DNA of 64,000 nt from Candidatus Dechloromonas phosphorivorans (lineage in GTDB: Bacteria; Pseudomonadota; Gammaproteobacteria; Burkholderiales; Rhodocyclaceae). A program made the translations under genes and the position numbers. Under the pieces are notes generated by a model. The model saw only the letters and a program-made list of their open reading frames with translations. It was not told the DNA's origin and searched no databases. The stretch is from assembly GCA_016714975.1 (NCBI GenBank), contig JADKBR010000001.1, positions 687,421-751,420 of the forward strand. The letters are read 5' to 3'. This document shows, piece after piece, positions 32,328-40,588 of this stretch (the first letter of the stretch is position 1; each line of letters starts with the position of its first letter).

Positions 32328-32546
32328 TCACCACAACCCAAGGCCACGACGACGAGTGTTGAACGCCGAGTTACCACCAAACGCGGCAGCACTGCCGTCA
32401 ATCAACGGACTGAAGCCTTTTAAAACTCGCGCAAGGCTTACCGATGATTTTCTTTGGTCAAACGATTGAATATCTTGCTTGGTGTCGCCAGACTTACGAC
32501 AGCCACCATGCAAGTTTTTGTTGAAGGTGGTTAGGTTGATTGCCAT
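32328..32546 (-). CDS. Small hypothetical element protein
   Basis: 72 residues from ATG 32546, with GAGAGG seven bases upstream. Basic and Ser/Gly-rich (MAINLTTFNKNLHGGCRKSGD..., ending NTRRRGLGLW). No family recognised. Separated by about 100 bases from the HNH/AP2-like gene upstream. Confidence 0.5.
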   Translation of the reverse strand: MAINLTTFNKNLHGGCRKSGDTKQDIQSFDQRKSSVSLARVLKGFSPLIDGSAAAFGGNSAFNTRRRGLGLW

Positions 32547-32647
32547 TTTGATACCTCTCGACGTAATTGACCTCGGTGCAATCAATTGCAAAGACCAATC
32601 GTGACATTCCAAATCATAGTCGATAGCTATTAAATGAGCAATCAAAA

Positions 32648-33562
32648 TTACCGACGATAATTTTCCCGCTTTCTTTTCTCCGCTTCGTTGGCTTGCCGAA
32701 TCAACCTATCAAACTTTTCCTCGACCCAATCAGGAACATCGTAAAAGCGAGGCTTGTCCTCTCCAGAGCAGCGGCCCAATTTGAGACGGGCATCACGAAG
32801 ACAAGACTCCCATTCAGCGATCTTCATTTGGTTGTCTTTTAACGCCATTGATTCGGCAGGGGTGGGAGGTGTTGATGGCATTCCCGTGAAATCTTCGTCG
32901 TAGATAAGCAAGTTCTCCAATTCATCTTGAAGCCTATGAAGACGTTCAATGATGAATCTTTCGTAAAATCTGAGACGATGCTCTCCAGCATGGCGAGATT
33001 CCGCATACTGGCGTTCCCAATTCAGTTCAAATCCTCTGGGCCAAGGGGTGTAAGCCCAGAATGTTGTAGAGGAGGGATCGCTTGTGATGTTTCGCTCACC
33101 CGTAATGATTTCCTCGTCAGACCATCCAAGTGTTTTTCTACGTCGCATGGCTGATGGATTTACACCACGGTCTTCTGCCCACGCCACAAGAGGGCGACTA
33201 ACATCATTGAGGCTTAAAACTACGGTGTTGGTTCGCTCTCGTGACTGAGTCTTCTTATCTGCCCAGACAATGTTCTCGTGGGTATAGCCTTGAAAATTAT
33301 CCTTGCGGTGAATCGAGGCATCACTGCATGGACGAAAACCCATATGCCGAATGAAATCGGGAAGACTCTCCAACTCTGGGCACAGATAGGCGTAGGCATT
33401 CTTGCAACGTGATTTCATGTTCTCCCAACATGAGCGAGTGCCCTCGAAAACCACATTGCCCACTTGTTTTCGGAATTGAGCGTAAAGCTCATTGCGGTTC
33501 ATTAGCCCTGCGGAATACTCTTCTAAAGATTTGATTGCTGCTTCTGGTAATAGCTTTTTCAT
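32648..33562 (-). CDS. HNH/AP2-associated protein with HTH-like segment
   Basis: 304 residues from ATG 33562, chosen because AAGGAG lies seven bases upstream (a GTG at 33598 is the alternative). Residues ~40-110 follow the pattern shared by many phage HNH/AP2-domain proteins (SCWENMKSRCKNAYA..., FIRHMGFRPCSDASIHRKDNFQGYTHENIVWADKKTQSRER), although the usual GGRGI motif and metal-binding histidines are degenerate. Next is a segment typical of these proteins (PLVAWAEDRGVNPSAMRRRKTLGWSDEE) that looks like an HTH. The C-terminal half is charged coiled coil. A DNA-binding or nicking role is inference. Confidence 0.6.
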   Translation of the reverse strand: MKKLLPEAAIKSLEEYSAGLMNRNELYAQFRKQVGNVVFEGTRSCWENMKSRCKNAYAYLCPELESLPDFIRHMGFRPCSDASIHRKDNFQGYTHENIVWADKKTQSRERTNTVVLSLNDVSRPLVAWAEDRGVNPSAMRRRKTLGWSDEEIITGERNITSDPSSTTFWAYTPWPRGFELNWERQYAESRHAGEHRLRFYERFIIERLHRLQDELENLLIYDEDFTGMPSTPPTPAESMALKDNQMKIAEWESCLRDARLKLGRCSGEDKPRFYDVPDWVEEKFDRLIRQANEAEKRKRENYRR

Positions 33563-33655
33563 TTCACTCTCCTTAGATTGCTCCTTCGGCAGTTTCACGA
33601 TCCTTTAGGATGTAAGGTTCGAGTTGCAAAGGAGCATCGGGAAAAACCCCGGTGG

Positions 33656-33892
33656 TCACCTGCCAACCGTTTTCGCAACTTCGAGAGATTGCTGCCGCAT
33701 CCATGCGCGAACATCATCAGCGGCCCATGCTGTGACACGCTCAGATAATTTAACGGGACGAGGGAATTGCCCTGCCTTAACTTTCCGCCATAGGGTCGCT
33801 GACGAGAATGGAATGATGTGGGGGACTAACTGCGATTGGCGAACATAGCCCGTGATGGGCAATGCACCCTTGGTGGGTTCCTGCTTTGACAT
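33656..33892 (-). CDS. AlpA-family excisionase/regulator
   Basis: 78 residues with the AlpA winged-HTH pattern: VRQSQLVPHIIPFSSATLWRKVKAGQFPRPVKLSERVTAWAADDVRAWM. AlpA proteins activate integrase genes and promote excision in P4-like elements. Strong Shine-Dalgarno (AAGGATC). Here the gene is downstream of the integrase, not before it. Confidence 0.88.
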   Translation of the reverse strand: MSKQEPTKGALPITGYVRQSQLVPHIIPFSSATLWRKVKAGQFPRPVKLSERVTAWAADDVRAWMRQQSLEVAKTVGR

Positions 33893-33993
33893 TTGCTGAT
33901 CCTTCGTGGTTGGTTAAGTTTCGCCACGATATCCACAAAGGTCTTGAACGGTTGCCATGGCAAACAAAGAGTCTCCATGGATGGTGGATGGCT

Positions 33994-34674
33994 CTACTTG
34001 CTGCCAGCCTCCTCCTTGAACCCAATCAGTTTAAGCCCCTCACGAATGCTGTCGTTGATCTTGCTCTTGGAGAAAAAATCTTTCTCAAGTTCGCCGCAAG
34101 TCTTAACGGGCCATTTCTTAGTTGCCTCGTCAATTGCTTCGGCAATCTTGGAACTATTGGGCTTAGTACCCCACGCAAAACACTTCTGTTCTTTGGACAA
34201 CAAGATTGCCAATGCCGCAATCTGCTTGAGTAGCGTCTTCCTACTTGCTGGCGACATGGGCGGCTCATCACCACCTCCCCCATGTGTAATCGCACTTAAA
34301 TCCACCGTCAATACGATAAGGTCAGCTACGGTTATTCGCCGCCGAGGAAAGAAAACTGGCACCAGACCCCATGGCTTAATACGTAGGCCACCCGCGATGT
34401 ACGCCTCGCCGTCGCGTGCAATTTTTATCAACACGTCGGGAACAAGGAACACCGCCCACTCTGGATAATCCTTGTGATCCTCCCAATCCTCTATATCTGA
34501 AGTTTGTGTTTCGCCTTCGTCGCGTTCTGCCCCCCAAAACTCTTCGATGGCAACATAAAGCACACCCTCAATCGCATAATTGAGAAGCACGGGAACTGGC
34601 AAACTCCACTCAGAGGCCAAATCAGTGATTCGATGGTATTTCTTCTGTAGAAAATGCTTCGCATCATTAGGCAT
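33994..34674 (-). CDS. Integrase-linked protein of the element, unknown function
   Basis: 226 residues from ATG 34674 with AAAGG seven bases upstream (a GTG at 34689 overlaps the integrase stop and is the alternative). Contains a hydrophobic stretch (RRRITVADLIVLTVDLSAI) and helical C-terminus (KTLLKQIAALAILLSKEQ...KKWPVKTCGELEKDFFSKSKINDSIREGLKLIGF). Close coupling to the integrase suggests an accessory function in the element's life cycle; no family recognised. Confidence 0.65.
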   Translation of the reverse strand: MPNDAKHFLQKKYHRITDLASEWSLPVPVLLNYAIEGVLYVAIEEFWGAERDEGETQTSDIEDWEDHKDYPEWAVFLVPDVLIKIARDGEAYIAGGLRIKPWGLVPVFFPRRRITVADLIVLTVDLSAITHGGGGDEPPMSPASRKTLLKQIAALAILLSKEQKCFAWGTKPNSSKIAEAIDEATKKWPVKTCGELEKDFFSKSKINDSIREGLKLIGFKEEAGSK

Positions 34675-34685
34675 GTCTGAACCTT

Positions 34686-35957
34686 TCACACGGCGGCGAG
34701 TTTGAGTGGAACCACGTTAATCGGCTTACCCGTTTCACAAGCATCAATGAATTGAGACAGCAACATAAGTGCCTTCCTGCGTTCCTCAACGTAATCATGC
34801 TGGTCATACACGCCAACAAGACCACCTAAAGAATGATTGAGGCACCTCTCTGCAATCAACAAATCCACTCCAAGTGCCCCCAAATGACTTCTTGCTGTTG
34901 AGCGCAAATCGTGGGGAGTGAAGTGACGGCACTTATCCCCCATGATCTTCTTGCAGAATGTATTGATTGCTGCGTTCAGTGTTACTGGTTCCATGGTGGC
35001 ATCGCCAACTGCTTTTTTTCTTGAGCGGATTGGTAAGACGTACCCTGATCCAAAGGCAAGCGATTGGAGTTCCAGAAACCAAGCAGTGACTTGAGGGGTC
35101 ATGGGGATCAGGAAATCTTTAACGTCTTCGCCATTGTTCGCCTTCACCTTGCGTCCCTTGATGTTTTCCGCAGGGATCGTCCAAAGTCTCTTCTCAAAAT
35201 CAATATGCTCCCACTTTGCCCCAACAAGTTCGCCGATGCGGGTGGCTGTCGAAAGCAGAATCTTGACCATCAGAGCATTCTGAACACCCATTGCTGGCAA
35301 CGCTGGCAACAACGCCCTCAACTCAGGCTCGGATAGTTTGATGCGACTCCGACTTGTTGGGCGGGGGCCAATCACAGAGTTTGACTTGATATGTGCGCTA
35401 GGGTCACCTGCAACAACATGCCGCGCAATTCCGTGACCAAACACTTCTCGCAGTGCAATCAAGACAAGCCGGGCAACGTGACGTGACTTCACGGTTACAC
35501 GCTCAACAATATCAACTAAGAGGAGAGGTTCAACCTCACGGGCAGGCATATTCCCGATCAATGGGAACACGTAATCTCTAAGTTGTTGCCTGCGGCCTTT
35601 GATGGTTGCTGTGGCAAGACGGCCCGAAGCCTTCTCCAAATAGTCTTCAGCCAATTGTTGCACCGTCCAAGCGTTTGCAGTGGTTAGCTTGGCCTTCTTC
35701 TTCTCCATGGCAACGTCAGTGCCTCTTTGGATGCTGGCTCGATCTTCAGCAGCGAATCTTCTTCCGTCTGCAAGGGAAATGTCTGGGTATCGGCCAATTG
35801 TCTTTTCCTTGGCCTTGCCCCCATGCCGGTATCGCAGTACCCAAGACGCCACCCCTGATGGCGAAAGCGTGAATGTGAGACCGTCGCCATCAGACTTAGC
35901 GACCGGAATACCAGCTTTCATCCACTGCCTAATTTGAACATCTGTCAATTTCCCCAT
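34686..35957 (-). CDS. Tyrosine-type integrase of the element
   Basis: 423 residues of the P4-like family: N-terminal arm-binding domain (DUF4102-like, SPSGVASWVLRYRHGGKAKEKTIGRYPDISLADGR), core-binding domain, then a catalytic domain with Arg in TRIGELVGAKWEHIDF, HDLR in FTPHDLRSTARSHLG, a third position LNHSLGGLVG and the tyrosine in VYDQHDY. All catalytic residues look intact. Good Shine-Dalgarno (GGAGAG). Its 5' end faces the zapD-side boundary about 170 bases away. Confidence 0.95.
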   Translation of the reverse strand: MGKLTDVQIRQWMKAGIPVAKSDGDGLTFTLSPSGVASWVLRYRHGGKAKEKTIGRYPDISLADGRRFAAEDRASIQRGTDVAMEKKKAKLTTANAWTVQQLAEDYLEKASGRLATATIKGRRQQLRDYVFPLIGNMPAREVEPLLLVDIVERVTVKSRHVARLVLIALREVFGHGIARHVVAGDPSAHIKSNSVIGPRPTSRSRIKLSEPELRALLPALPAMGVQNALMVKILLSTATRIGELVGAKWEHIDFEKRLWTIPAENIKGRKVKANNGEDVKDFLIPMTPQVTAWFLELQSLAFGSGYVLPIRSRKKAVGDATMEPVTLNAAINTFCKKIMGDKCRHFTPHDLRSTARSHLGALGVDLLIAERCLNHSLGGLVGVYDQHDYVEERRKALMLLSQFIDACETGKPINVVPLKLAAV

Positions 35958-35978
35958 ACCGCTCTCCGATCACACTGA

Positions 35979-36016
35979 GCTACACATGCGCCATTCGGCT
36001 ACACTCTGGGCTACAC
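35979..36016. repeat. Three GCTACAC repeats (putative integrase arm sites)
   Basis: GCTACAC at 35979-35985, 35998-36004 and 36010-36016, just upstream of the integrase. The last pair repeats the GCTAC...GGCTACAC arrangement seen at 30273-30291 near the other end of the element. Confidence 0.5.
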
Positions 36017-36062
36017 ACACTCGCCTTCATGTCATGATACAACATGCGACCGCAAGAAACAC

Positions 36063-36088
36063 AAAACCCCGCAACGGCGGGGCTTTCA
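36063..36088 (-). terminator. Terminator downstream of zapD inside the element
   Basis: On the minus strand CCCCGC (36082-36077) pairs with GCGGGG (36072-36067) around a CGTT loop and is followed by TTTTGTGTTT. It lies within the element, so the inserted DNA brings a stop for read-through from zapD. Confidence 0.7.
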
Positions 36089-36127
36089 GCAGGTCTTTAA
36101 GATGGCGTGATATGCGGGTGGAGGGCG

Positions 36128-36931
36128 TTACAGATTACAGAAGGTCAGGTCGAAATTCACGTCGCGCTCGGCAACCCTGGCCTTGAGTTCGCCAACCGGC
36201 GGGTTGGTGAAGCGAATGTTGAGGAAGTACTTGTTGGCGCTGACTTCTGGAATGGCCTGCTCGTCAACCTTGACTTCGACCCGCACCATCTGCGCCGCCG
36301 TCCCGCCCAGATTGAGCTGAAACTGGCCGGCGGTCGCGGTATGGTTCTTCGCGCGTCCACTGGAGCGCAACAGGCGCAGCACGATCGCCGCAGCGTCGCG
36401 CAGCGGCAAGGGTTGCGTCCATCCGGCAATCGCGTCGCGCCGGATTCCGGGTTCCCGGTGCAACCACCAGTGATAGGACGGCAGATCGAATTCGCAGACA
36501 CCGCCGGGTATTGCCGCACGACTCTTGATCCCCATTAGCCAGTCGTTGTCGCGCAGGTACTGACCCATCTTCCCGGTCATACCGAGCAGGGCCGCCGATG
36601 AATGCTCGATCTCGTAAAGAGCGCCGGACAGCGCTTCTTCGGAAATCTCGGGGTTATTGCGATAGGCCAGTAGTGTTTGGCGCTGGCGCTCAAGTTCCTG
36701 GATGAGATCCATCTTGAGGTCGGCACGGGCTGCCGTCTCGAGTATCTCGAAAAGCGTGACGAGTGCCGTGTGATGTTCCAGTTGCCCGTCGCTTTCGGCG
36801 AAGTACGCTGTCTTTTCGAACAAATCTTCGAGGCGCAGGAGGGTGCGGATGCGCTCGTTGAAGGGGTATTCGTAGGTGATCACGCGCTTTGGGCTTTGAC
36901 GAGCGGAAAATTGCCCCAATTCTGGAGCCAT
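36128..36931 (-). CDS. zapD: Cell division protein ZapD
   Basis: Binds and bundles FtsZ at the division site. The core YEYPFNERIRTLLRLEDLFEK and the conserved SYHWWLHREPGIRRDAIAGW region are typical of ZapD, and it ends DLTFCNL. The frame starts at ATG 36931; the usual family start (ITYEYP) corresponds to a GTG at 36883, so 16 extra N-terminal residues are uncertain. The last few codons and stop are supplied by, or shared with, the inserted element. Follows coaE on the same strand. Confidence 0.9.
   Translation of the reverse strand: MAPELGQFSARQSPKRVITYEYPFNERIRTLLRLEDLFEKTAYFAESDGQLEHHTALVTLFEILETAARADLKMDLIQELERQRQTLLAYRNNPEISEEALSGALYEIEHSSAALLGMTGKMGQYLRDNDWLMGIKSRAAIPGGVCEFDLPSYHWWLHREPGIRRDAIAGWTQPLPLRDAAAIVLRLLRSSGRAKNHTATAGQFQLNLGGTAAQMVRVEVKVDEQAIPEVSANKYFLNIRFTNPPVGELKARVAERDVNFDLTFCNL
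36132..36145. repeat. att-like direct repeat, zapD side
   Basis: AGATTACAGAAGGT within the final codons of zapD, matching 30197-30210 with one mismatch. Recombination here keeps the zapD reading frame and its CNL terminus. Confidence 0.7.
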
Positions 36932-36944
36932 CTACGGGCAAACC

Positions 36945-37568
36945 TCAACTGGTTGCGTTAGCTATTTGAGATAACAGGCGCAGATATTTCCGGTGCAGCT
37001 CGGCGACCTGCCCGTCGAGATGCGGCAGATCGCCATCATTGGCCAGCACATCGTCAGCCGCCGCCAGACGTTCTGCACGCGACGCCTGGGTCGCCAGAAT
37101 GGCGCGGACTTCGCCTTCGCCTATCCCGTTGCGTGCCATCACGCGGCTGATTTGCAGGTCTTCCGGGCAGTCGACCGCGACAATGCGGTGGCAGCGCTCG
37201 CGGTAGGCTCCCGACTCAACCAGCAACGGTACAGCGAGGATCACATAGGTGAACCAGCCTCGCGGCAACGCTCGTTCGACAACTCGCGAATCATCGGATG
37301 CAGAATGGCCTCCAGACGTGCGCGCGCTGCCGGGTCGGCAAAGACCAGTCGGCGCATTCGGCTCCGGTCGAGAGAGCCATCAGCAGTGGCCGCTCCTGCA
37401 CCAAACTTCTTCAAGGAGCGCCGGCATCGCGGCGCCGTTGGCAGCAGTGAGTTCGTGGGCGATGGCGTCGGTATCGACAATCGTGATGCCGTGACTAGCG
37501 AAACAGTCGGCAGCGGCGCTCTTGCCACTGCCGATCCCGCCGGTCAGACCAACGACGAAATGGCTCAC
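36945..37568 (-). CDS. coaE: Dephospho-CoA kinase (two frameshifts in the sequence)
   Basis: Last enzyme of coenzyme A synthesis. Starts at GTG 37568 (overlapping the SPOR-protein stop) with the P-loop VGLTGGIGSGKSAAADCFASHG, TIVDTDAIAHEL. The frame breaks at about 37400 (an extra base before FGAGAATADGSLDR) and again at about 37255 (one base missing before YVILAVPLLVESGAYRERC). The remaining C-terminus (DCPEDLQISRVMARNGIGEGEVRAILATQ) is normal and the total of ~207 residues fits. CoaE is essential, so the shifts are probably sequence errors. Confidence 0.85.
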
Positions 37569-38218
37569 TTGCAGTTCAGTGCCGTCGATTTCGGCACGAT
37601 ACCCGTCGCGTGTTCCAGTATTTCAGTTTTTTTCGCCAGCGGCCCGCGCGCCTCGACCGTAAACTGCGGATCTTTACCGGTACGGGGAATCAGCTTGGCC
37701 GACTTGACCCCCTTCGCCTTCAGTTCTGCGAGCCGCTCCTGCCCGCCCCTCTCATTGGCAAAGACACCCAGCGATATGGCAAAGCGATAGGCGCCAGTAT
37801 CGTGAACAACGAACAAGTCATCGACTCCCAGTTCCTTCAACTCCCCCACTTTCTTGTCCGCCTCGGCCTTGCTCGCCTGCGGCGGCACCAGCACCCACCA
37901 GCCAGCGCCCTCCGCCGCCACCGCGCGGCGCTCGACGCGGACACCGGAGAACTTCTCGGCCAGTGTCGATGCCAACTCATTGGCCTGGGCACCTGCCAGC
38001 CGATCCCAAAGCAGGCACAATTCTTCGGGTTCGGCAGGCTGCTCGGTAGCCCCCTTGGCCGGTGGTGTCTTGCTGCGGCCAACGATGCGCAGCCGATCGG
38101 CCGCCAGTTGCTGTTCGATGCGCCAGGCGTCGGGATTCTCGGGCCGCCCGAAATACCCCTCGACAAATGCGTACAGGAGCAGGTTGGCCAGAACCAGGAG
38201 AAAGACCAGGACCTTCAA
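37565..38218 (-). CDS. SPOR-domain-like single-pass membrane protein
   Basis: 217 residues from a TTG at 38218 directly behind the tryptophan synthase stop. One N-terminal membrane helix (KVLVFLLVLANLLLYAF), a Pro/Lys linker, and a C-terminal domain (GWWVLVPPQASKAEADKKVGELKELGVDDLFV, YRFAISLGVFANERGGQERLAELKAKGVKSAKL) with the paired ALGxF/AxxxxxxLxxxGV pattern of SPOR domains, which bind denuded peptidoglycan at division septa. The frame is fused to the upstream gene only through a one-base frameshift. Next to coaE-zapD, fitting a cell-division context. Confidence 0.75.
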   Translation of the reverse strand: MKVLVFLLVLANLLLYAFVEGYFGRPENPDAWRIEQQLAADRLRIVGRSKTPPAKGATEQPAEPEELCLLWDRLAGAQANELASTLAEKFSGVRVERRAVAAEGAGWWVLVPPQASKAEADKKVGELKELGVDDLFVVHDTGAYRFAISLGVFANERGGQERLAELKAKGVKSAKLIPRTGKDPQFTVEARGPLAKKTEILEHATGIVPKSTALNCK

Positions 38219-38222
38219 GCGC

Positions 38223-39558
38223 TCAATCAACCTTGGGCAATGCTTCAGCGATTCGGCGATCGCCTCGGCCGGGTATTCGTAGTCCTCGAGCTTGCCGGAA
38301 AGAAAGCGGTCATAAGAGGCCATGTCGAAATGGCCGTGGCCGGTCAGGTTGAACAGGATGGTCTTCGCCTCGCCAGTCACCTTGCACCTGAGCGCTTCGT
38401 CGATGGCGGCCCGGATGCCATGGCAGGACTCCGGCGCCGGAATGATGCCCTCGGCGCGGGCGAACTGTACGCCAGCCTCGAAGGTGGCGACCTGCCATGC
38501 AACAACTGCGAAACGAGCGGCGAATCGCCGTGGTAGCGCAAGCCACCGGCGTGGATCCCGGTGGCATGAAGTCGTGACCGAGGGTATATGCGCATGATCG
38601 GCGTGGCAGCCGGAGACGTCGCCGTAGTCGTAGGCATAGGCGCCCTTGGTCAGGGTCGGGCACGAGGTCGGCTCGACGGCGACGCAGCGCAGGTTGGCCG
38701 CGCGCTTGTCGCCGGCCGCCTTGTCGGCGAGGAAGGGAAAAGCGATGCCGCCGAAACTGGAACCGCCTCCGCAGGGCCCGAAGATCACGTCTGGGTAGAG
38801 GCCAATCTTGTCGAACGCTTTTTTTGCTTCGAGGCCGATCACCGTCTGATGCAGCAGCACATGGTTGAGCACCGAGCCCAGCGTGTAGCAGGTTCCGGGA
38901 TCGCCAGCGGCTTCCTCGACCGCTTCGGAAATAGCCAGGCCGAGCGAGCCCTGGTTGTCCGGATCGGCGGCGAGTGCGGCACGGCCAGCGTTGGTCAGGG
39001 TTGGTCGGGCTGGCGAAAACCTCGGCACCCCAAGTCTGCATCATCGAGCGGCGGAACGGTTTCTGCTCGTAACCGACTTTTGACCATGAAGACCCGCACC
39101 GGCAAGCCGAACATCTGCCCGGCGAAGGCAATCGACGAGCCCCACTGGCCAGCGCCGGTTTCCGTGGTCAGGCGCTTGGTCCCGACCATCTTGTTGTAGA
39201 AGGCTTGCGGCACAGCGGAGTTGGGTTTGTGCGAACCGGCCGGCGAAACACCCTCGTACTTGTAGAAGATTTTCGCCGGCGTGCCCAGCGCCTGCTCGAG
39301 GCGCAACGCCCGGCACAGAGGCGACGGACGCCACAACGCATAGATCTGGCGCACCTCTTCGGGAATGGCGATCCAGCGCTCGGCCGACATTTCCTGCTCG
39401 AGGATCGGCATCGGGAAGATGGCGCCCATTTGCTCCGGCGTCACCGGGTTGCCATCGGGAGCGAGCGGCGGGGCCGGCGGATTGACCAAGTCAGCGACGA
39501 CGTTATACCAGTGGCTGGGAATCTCTTCCGGTTCGAGGCTGATGCGTAGCGGTATCAA
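38223..39558 (-). CDS. trpB2: TrpB2-type tryptophan synthase beta chain (multiply frameshifted)
   Basis: The TrpB2 group: EEIPSHWYNVVADLVNPPAPPLAPDGNP, EVRQIYALWRPSPLCRALRLE, the PLP lysine in YEGVSPAGSHKPNSAV, TTETGAGQWGSSIAFA, then in other frames VGYEQKPFRRSMMQTWGAEV, TNAGRAALAADPDNQGSLGLAISEAVEEA, SVLNHVLLHQTVIGLEAKK, GPCGGGSSFGGIAFPFLADKA, and the end ESLK-ALPKVD. At least five frame changes fall between about 39090 and 38235. Start taken at TTG 39558 (MIPLRISLEPEE) next to AGGAAAG; uncertain. TrpB2 acts without TrpA or with unusual substrates (indole plus serine). Confidence 0.8.
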
Positions 39559-39755
39559 TTCTTTCCTCAGTACTTTCCGCAAAAGCGGTAAATTACCCCA
39601 AAAGGCCTCGCCGACCAAGGGAAAGCCCCGGAATTTGTCATATCCCGCGGGTCAATCGCGCTCCCTGGCATCTCTCTCCTGTCGGGAAAGCATTGGCTAT
39701 TCGGGCTGGCGCCGCTTTTTCCACCTTGGGGGTCGAGTCCGGTCCAGCAAGCGTT

Positions 39756-40448
39756 TCAACACGGTTTCCGTCCCGCCATCCAGCACTTCACAACGTGCGG
39801 AACGACGACGGCAGCACTGCCCCGCAACAAGCGGTATCCGAGCGGCGTATATTCATACTCGGGCGCCACGAAGTATTTCTCGGCGGAAGTCTTTGCCTCG
39901 TCGACAAGGCCTGCCGCCGGATAGACTGACAAGGACGTGCCGATCGTCAGGACTTTTGACGCGCTGGCGAACGCCATAGCCGCTTCGTCCATGAACCGCA
40001 CGGCCTCGCCGAACCAGACCACGTCAGGCCGGAGCTGGCTGTTCTGTTCGCAGAGGTGCCCGATGTCGATCACGTCTGACGAGCCGATAGATCAAGGACG
40101 GATCAACCGAGCTACGCGCATTCAGAATCTCGCCTGGAGATGCATGACGTTCGTTGAGCCGGCACGCTCATGCAGATCATCGATGTTCTGCGTAATGACG
40201 ACAACGTCAAACCGGGTCTCGAGCGCGGCAATCGCGAGGTGTGCGGCGTTTGGCGAAGCGCGCAGGACATCCTTCCGGCGCTCGTTGTAGAACGCCAGCA
40301 CTGCTTCGGGATGGGCTTCCCATCCTGCGGGCGAGGCCACCGACTCAATCGAAATACTGATGCCAATAGCCGCCCATGTCGCGAAAGGTTTTCAGCCGCT
40401 CTCGGCACTGACGCCGGCACCTGTAAATACGACAATCTTTTCGCGCAT
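39756..40448 (-). CDS. Zinc-less sirtuin-family NAD-dependent deacylase (frameshifted)
   Basis: Begins at ATG 40448 with KIVVFTGAGVSAESG. Later in other frames: SPAGWEAHPEAVLAFYNERRKDVL, NAAHLAIAAL, VVITQNIDDLHERAGSTNVMHLQ, then GEILNARSSVDPSLIYRL, IDIGHLCEQNSQLRPDVVWFGEAV and MDEAAMAFASASKVLTIGTSLSVYPAAGL. At least four one-base frame changes. The zinc-binding cysteines of most sirtuins are absent at the expected place, as in the bacterial group with VHGELxxxRSSVDP-like sequence. Roughly 230 residues when joined. Confidence 0.75.
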
Positions 40449-40588
40449 CAAGTCCAATAGCCCTGATCCGGCCCGGCAGGAAACCAAGGGCCAGTCGGGA
40501 AGAGTCAACGACAACGAGCGGCGGGCAATCGGCGCAATCCCCGCGCCGTCAGCACCGGAAGCCCCCAGACGTCGTTATTTGGGGCGCG

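Larger units (their letters stand above)
30197..36145. mobile_element. Integrative element inserted in the 3' end of zapD (~5.95 kb)
   Basis: Bounded by a 14-bp direct repeat (30197-30210 and 36132-36145, one mismatch) lying within the zapD 3' end. It contains a tyrosine integrase facing away from one boundary, an AlpA-type regulator, and unknown genes all on the minus strand, and is visibly richer in A/T than its flanks. Coding usage changes sharply at both boundaries. It separates zapD from yacG, which are normally adjacent. No replication, conjugation or structural phage genes are seen, so it is a small genomic island or satellite-type element needing only its integrase to move. Confidence 0.85.

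Noticed and set aside
36000..36127. tRNA gene as attachment site for the integrase
   Set aside because: No cloverleaf found at either end; the duplicated sequence is the zapD 3' end.
37565..39028. Apparent 487-residue fusion of tryptophan synthase to a SPOR-like membrane protein
   Set aside because: Restoring one G near 38235 ends TrpB2 at the family terminus ALPKVD with TGA at 38225-38223 and a separate TTG start follows; the fusion is a frameshift artefact.
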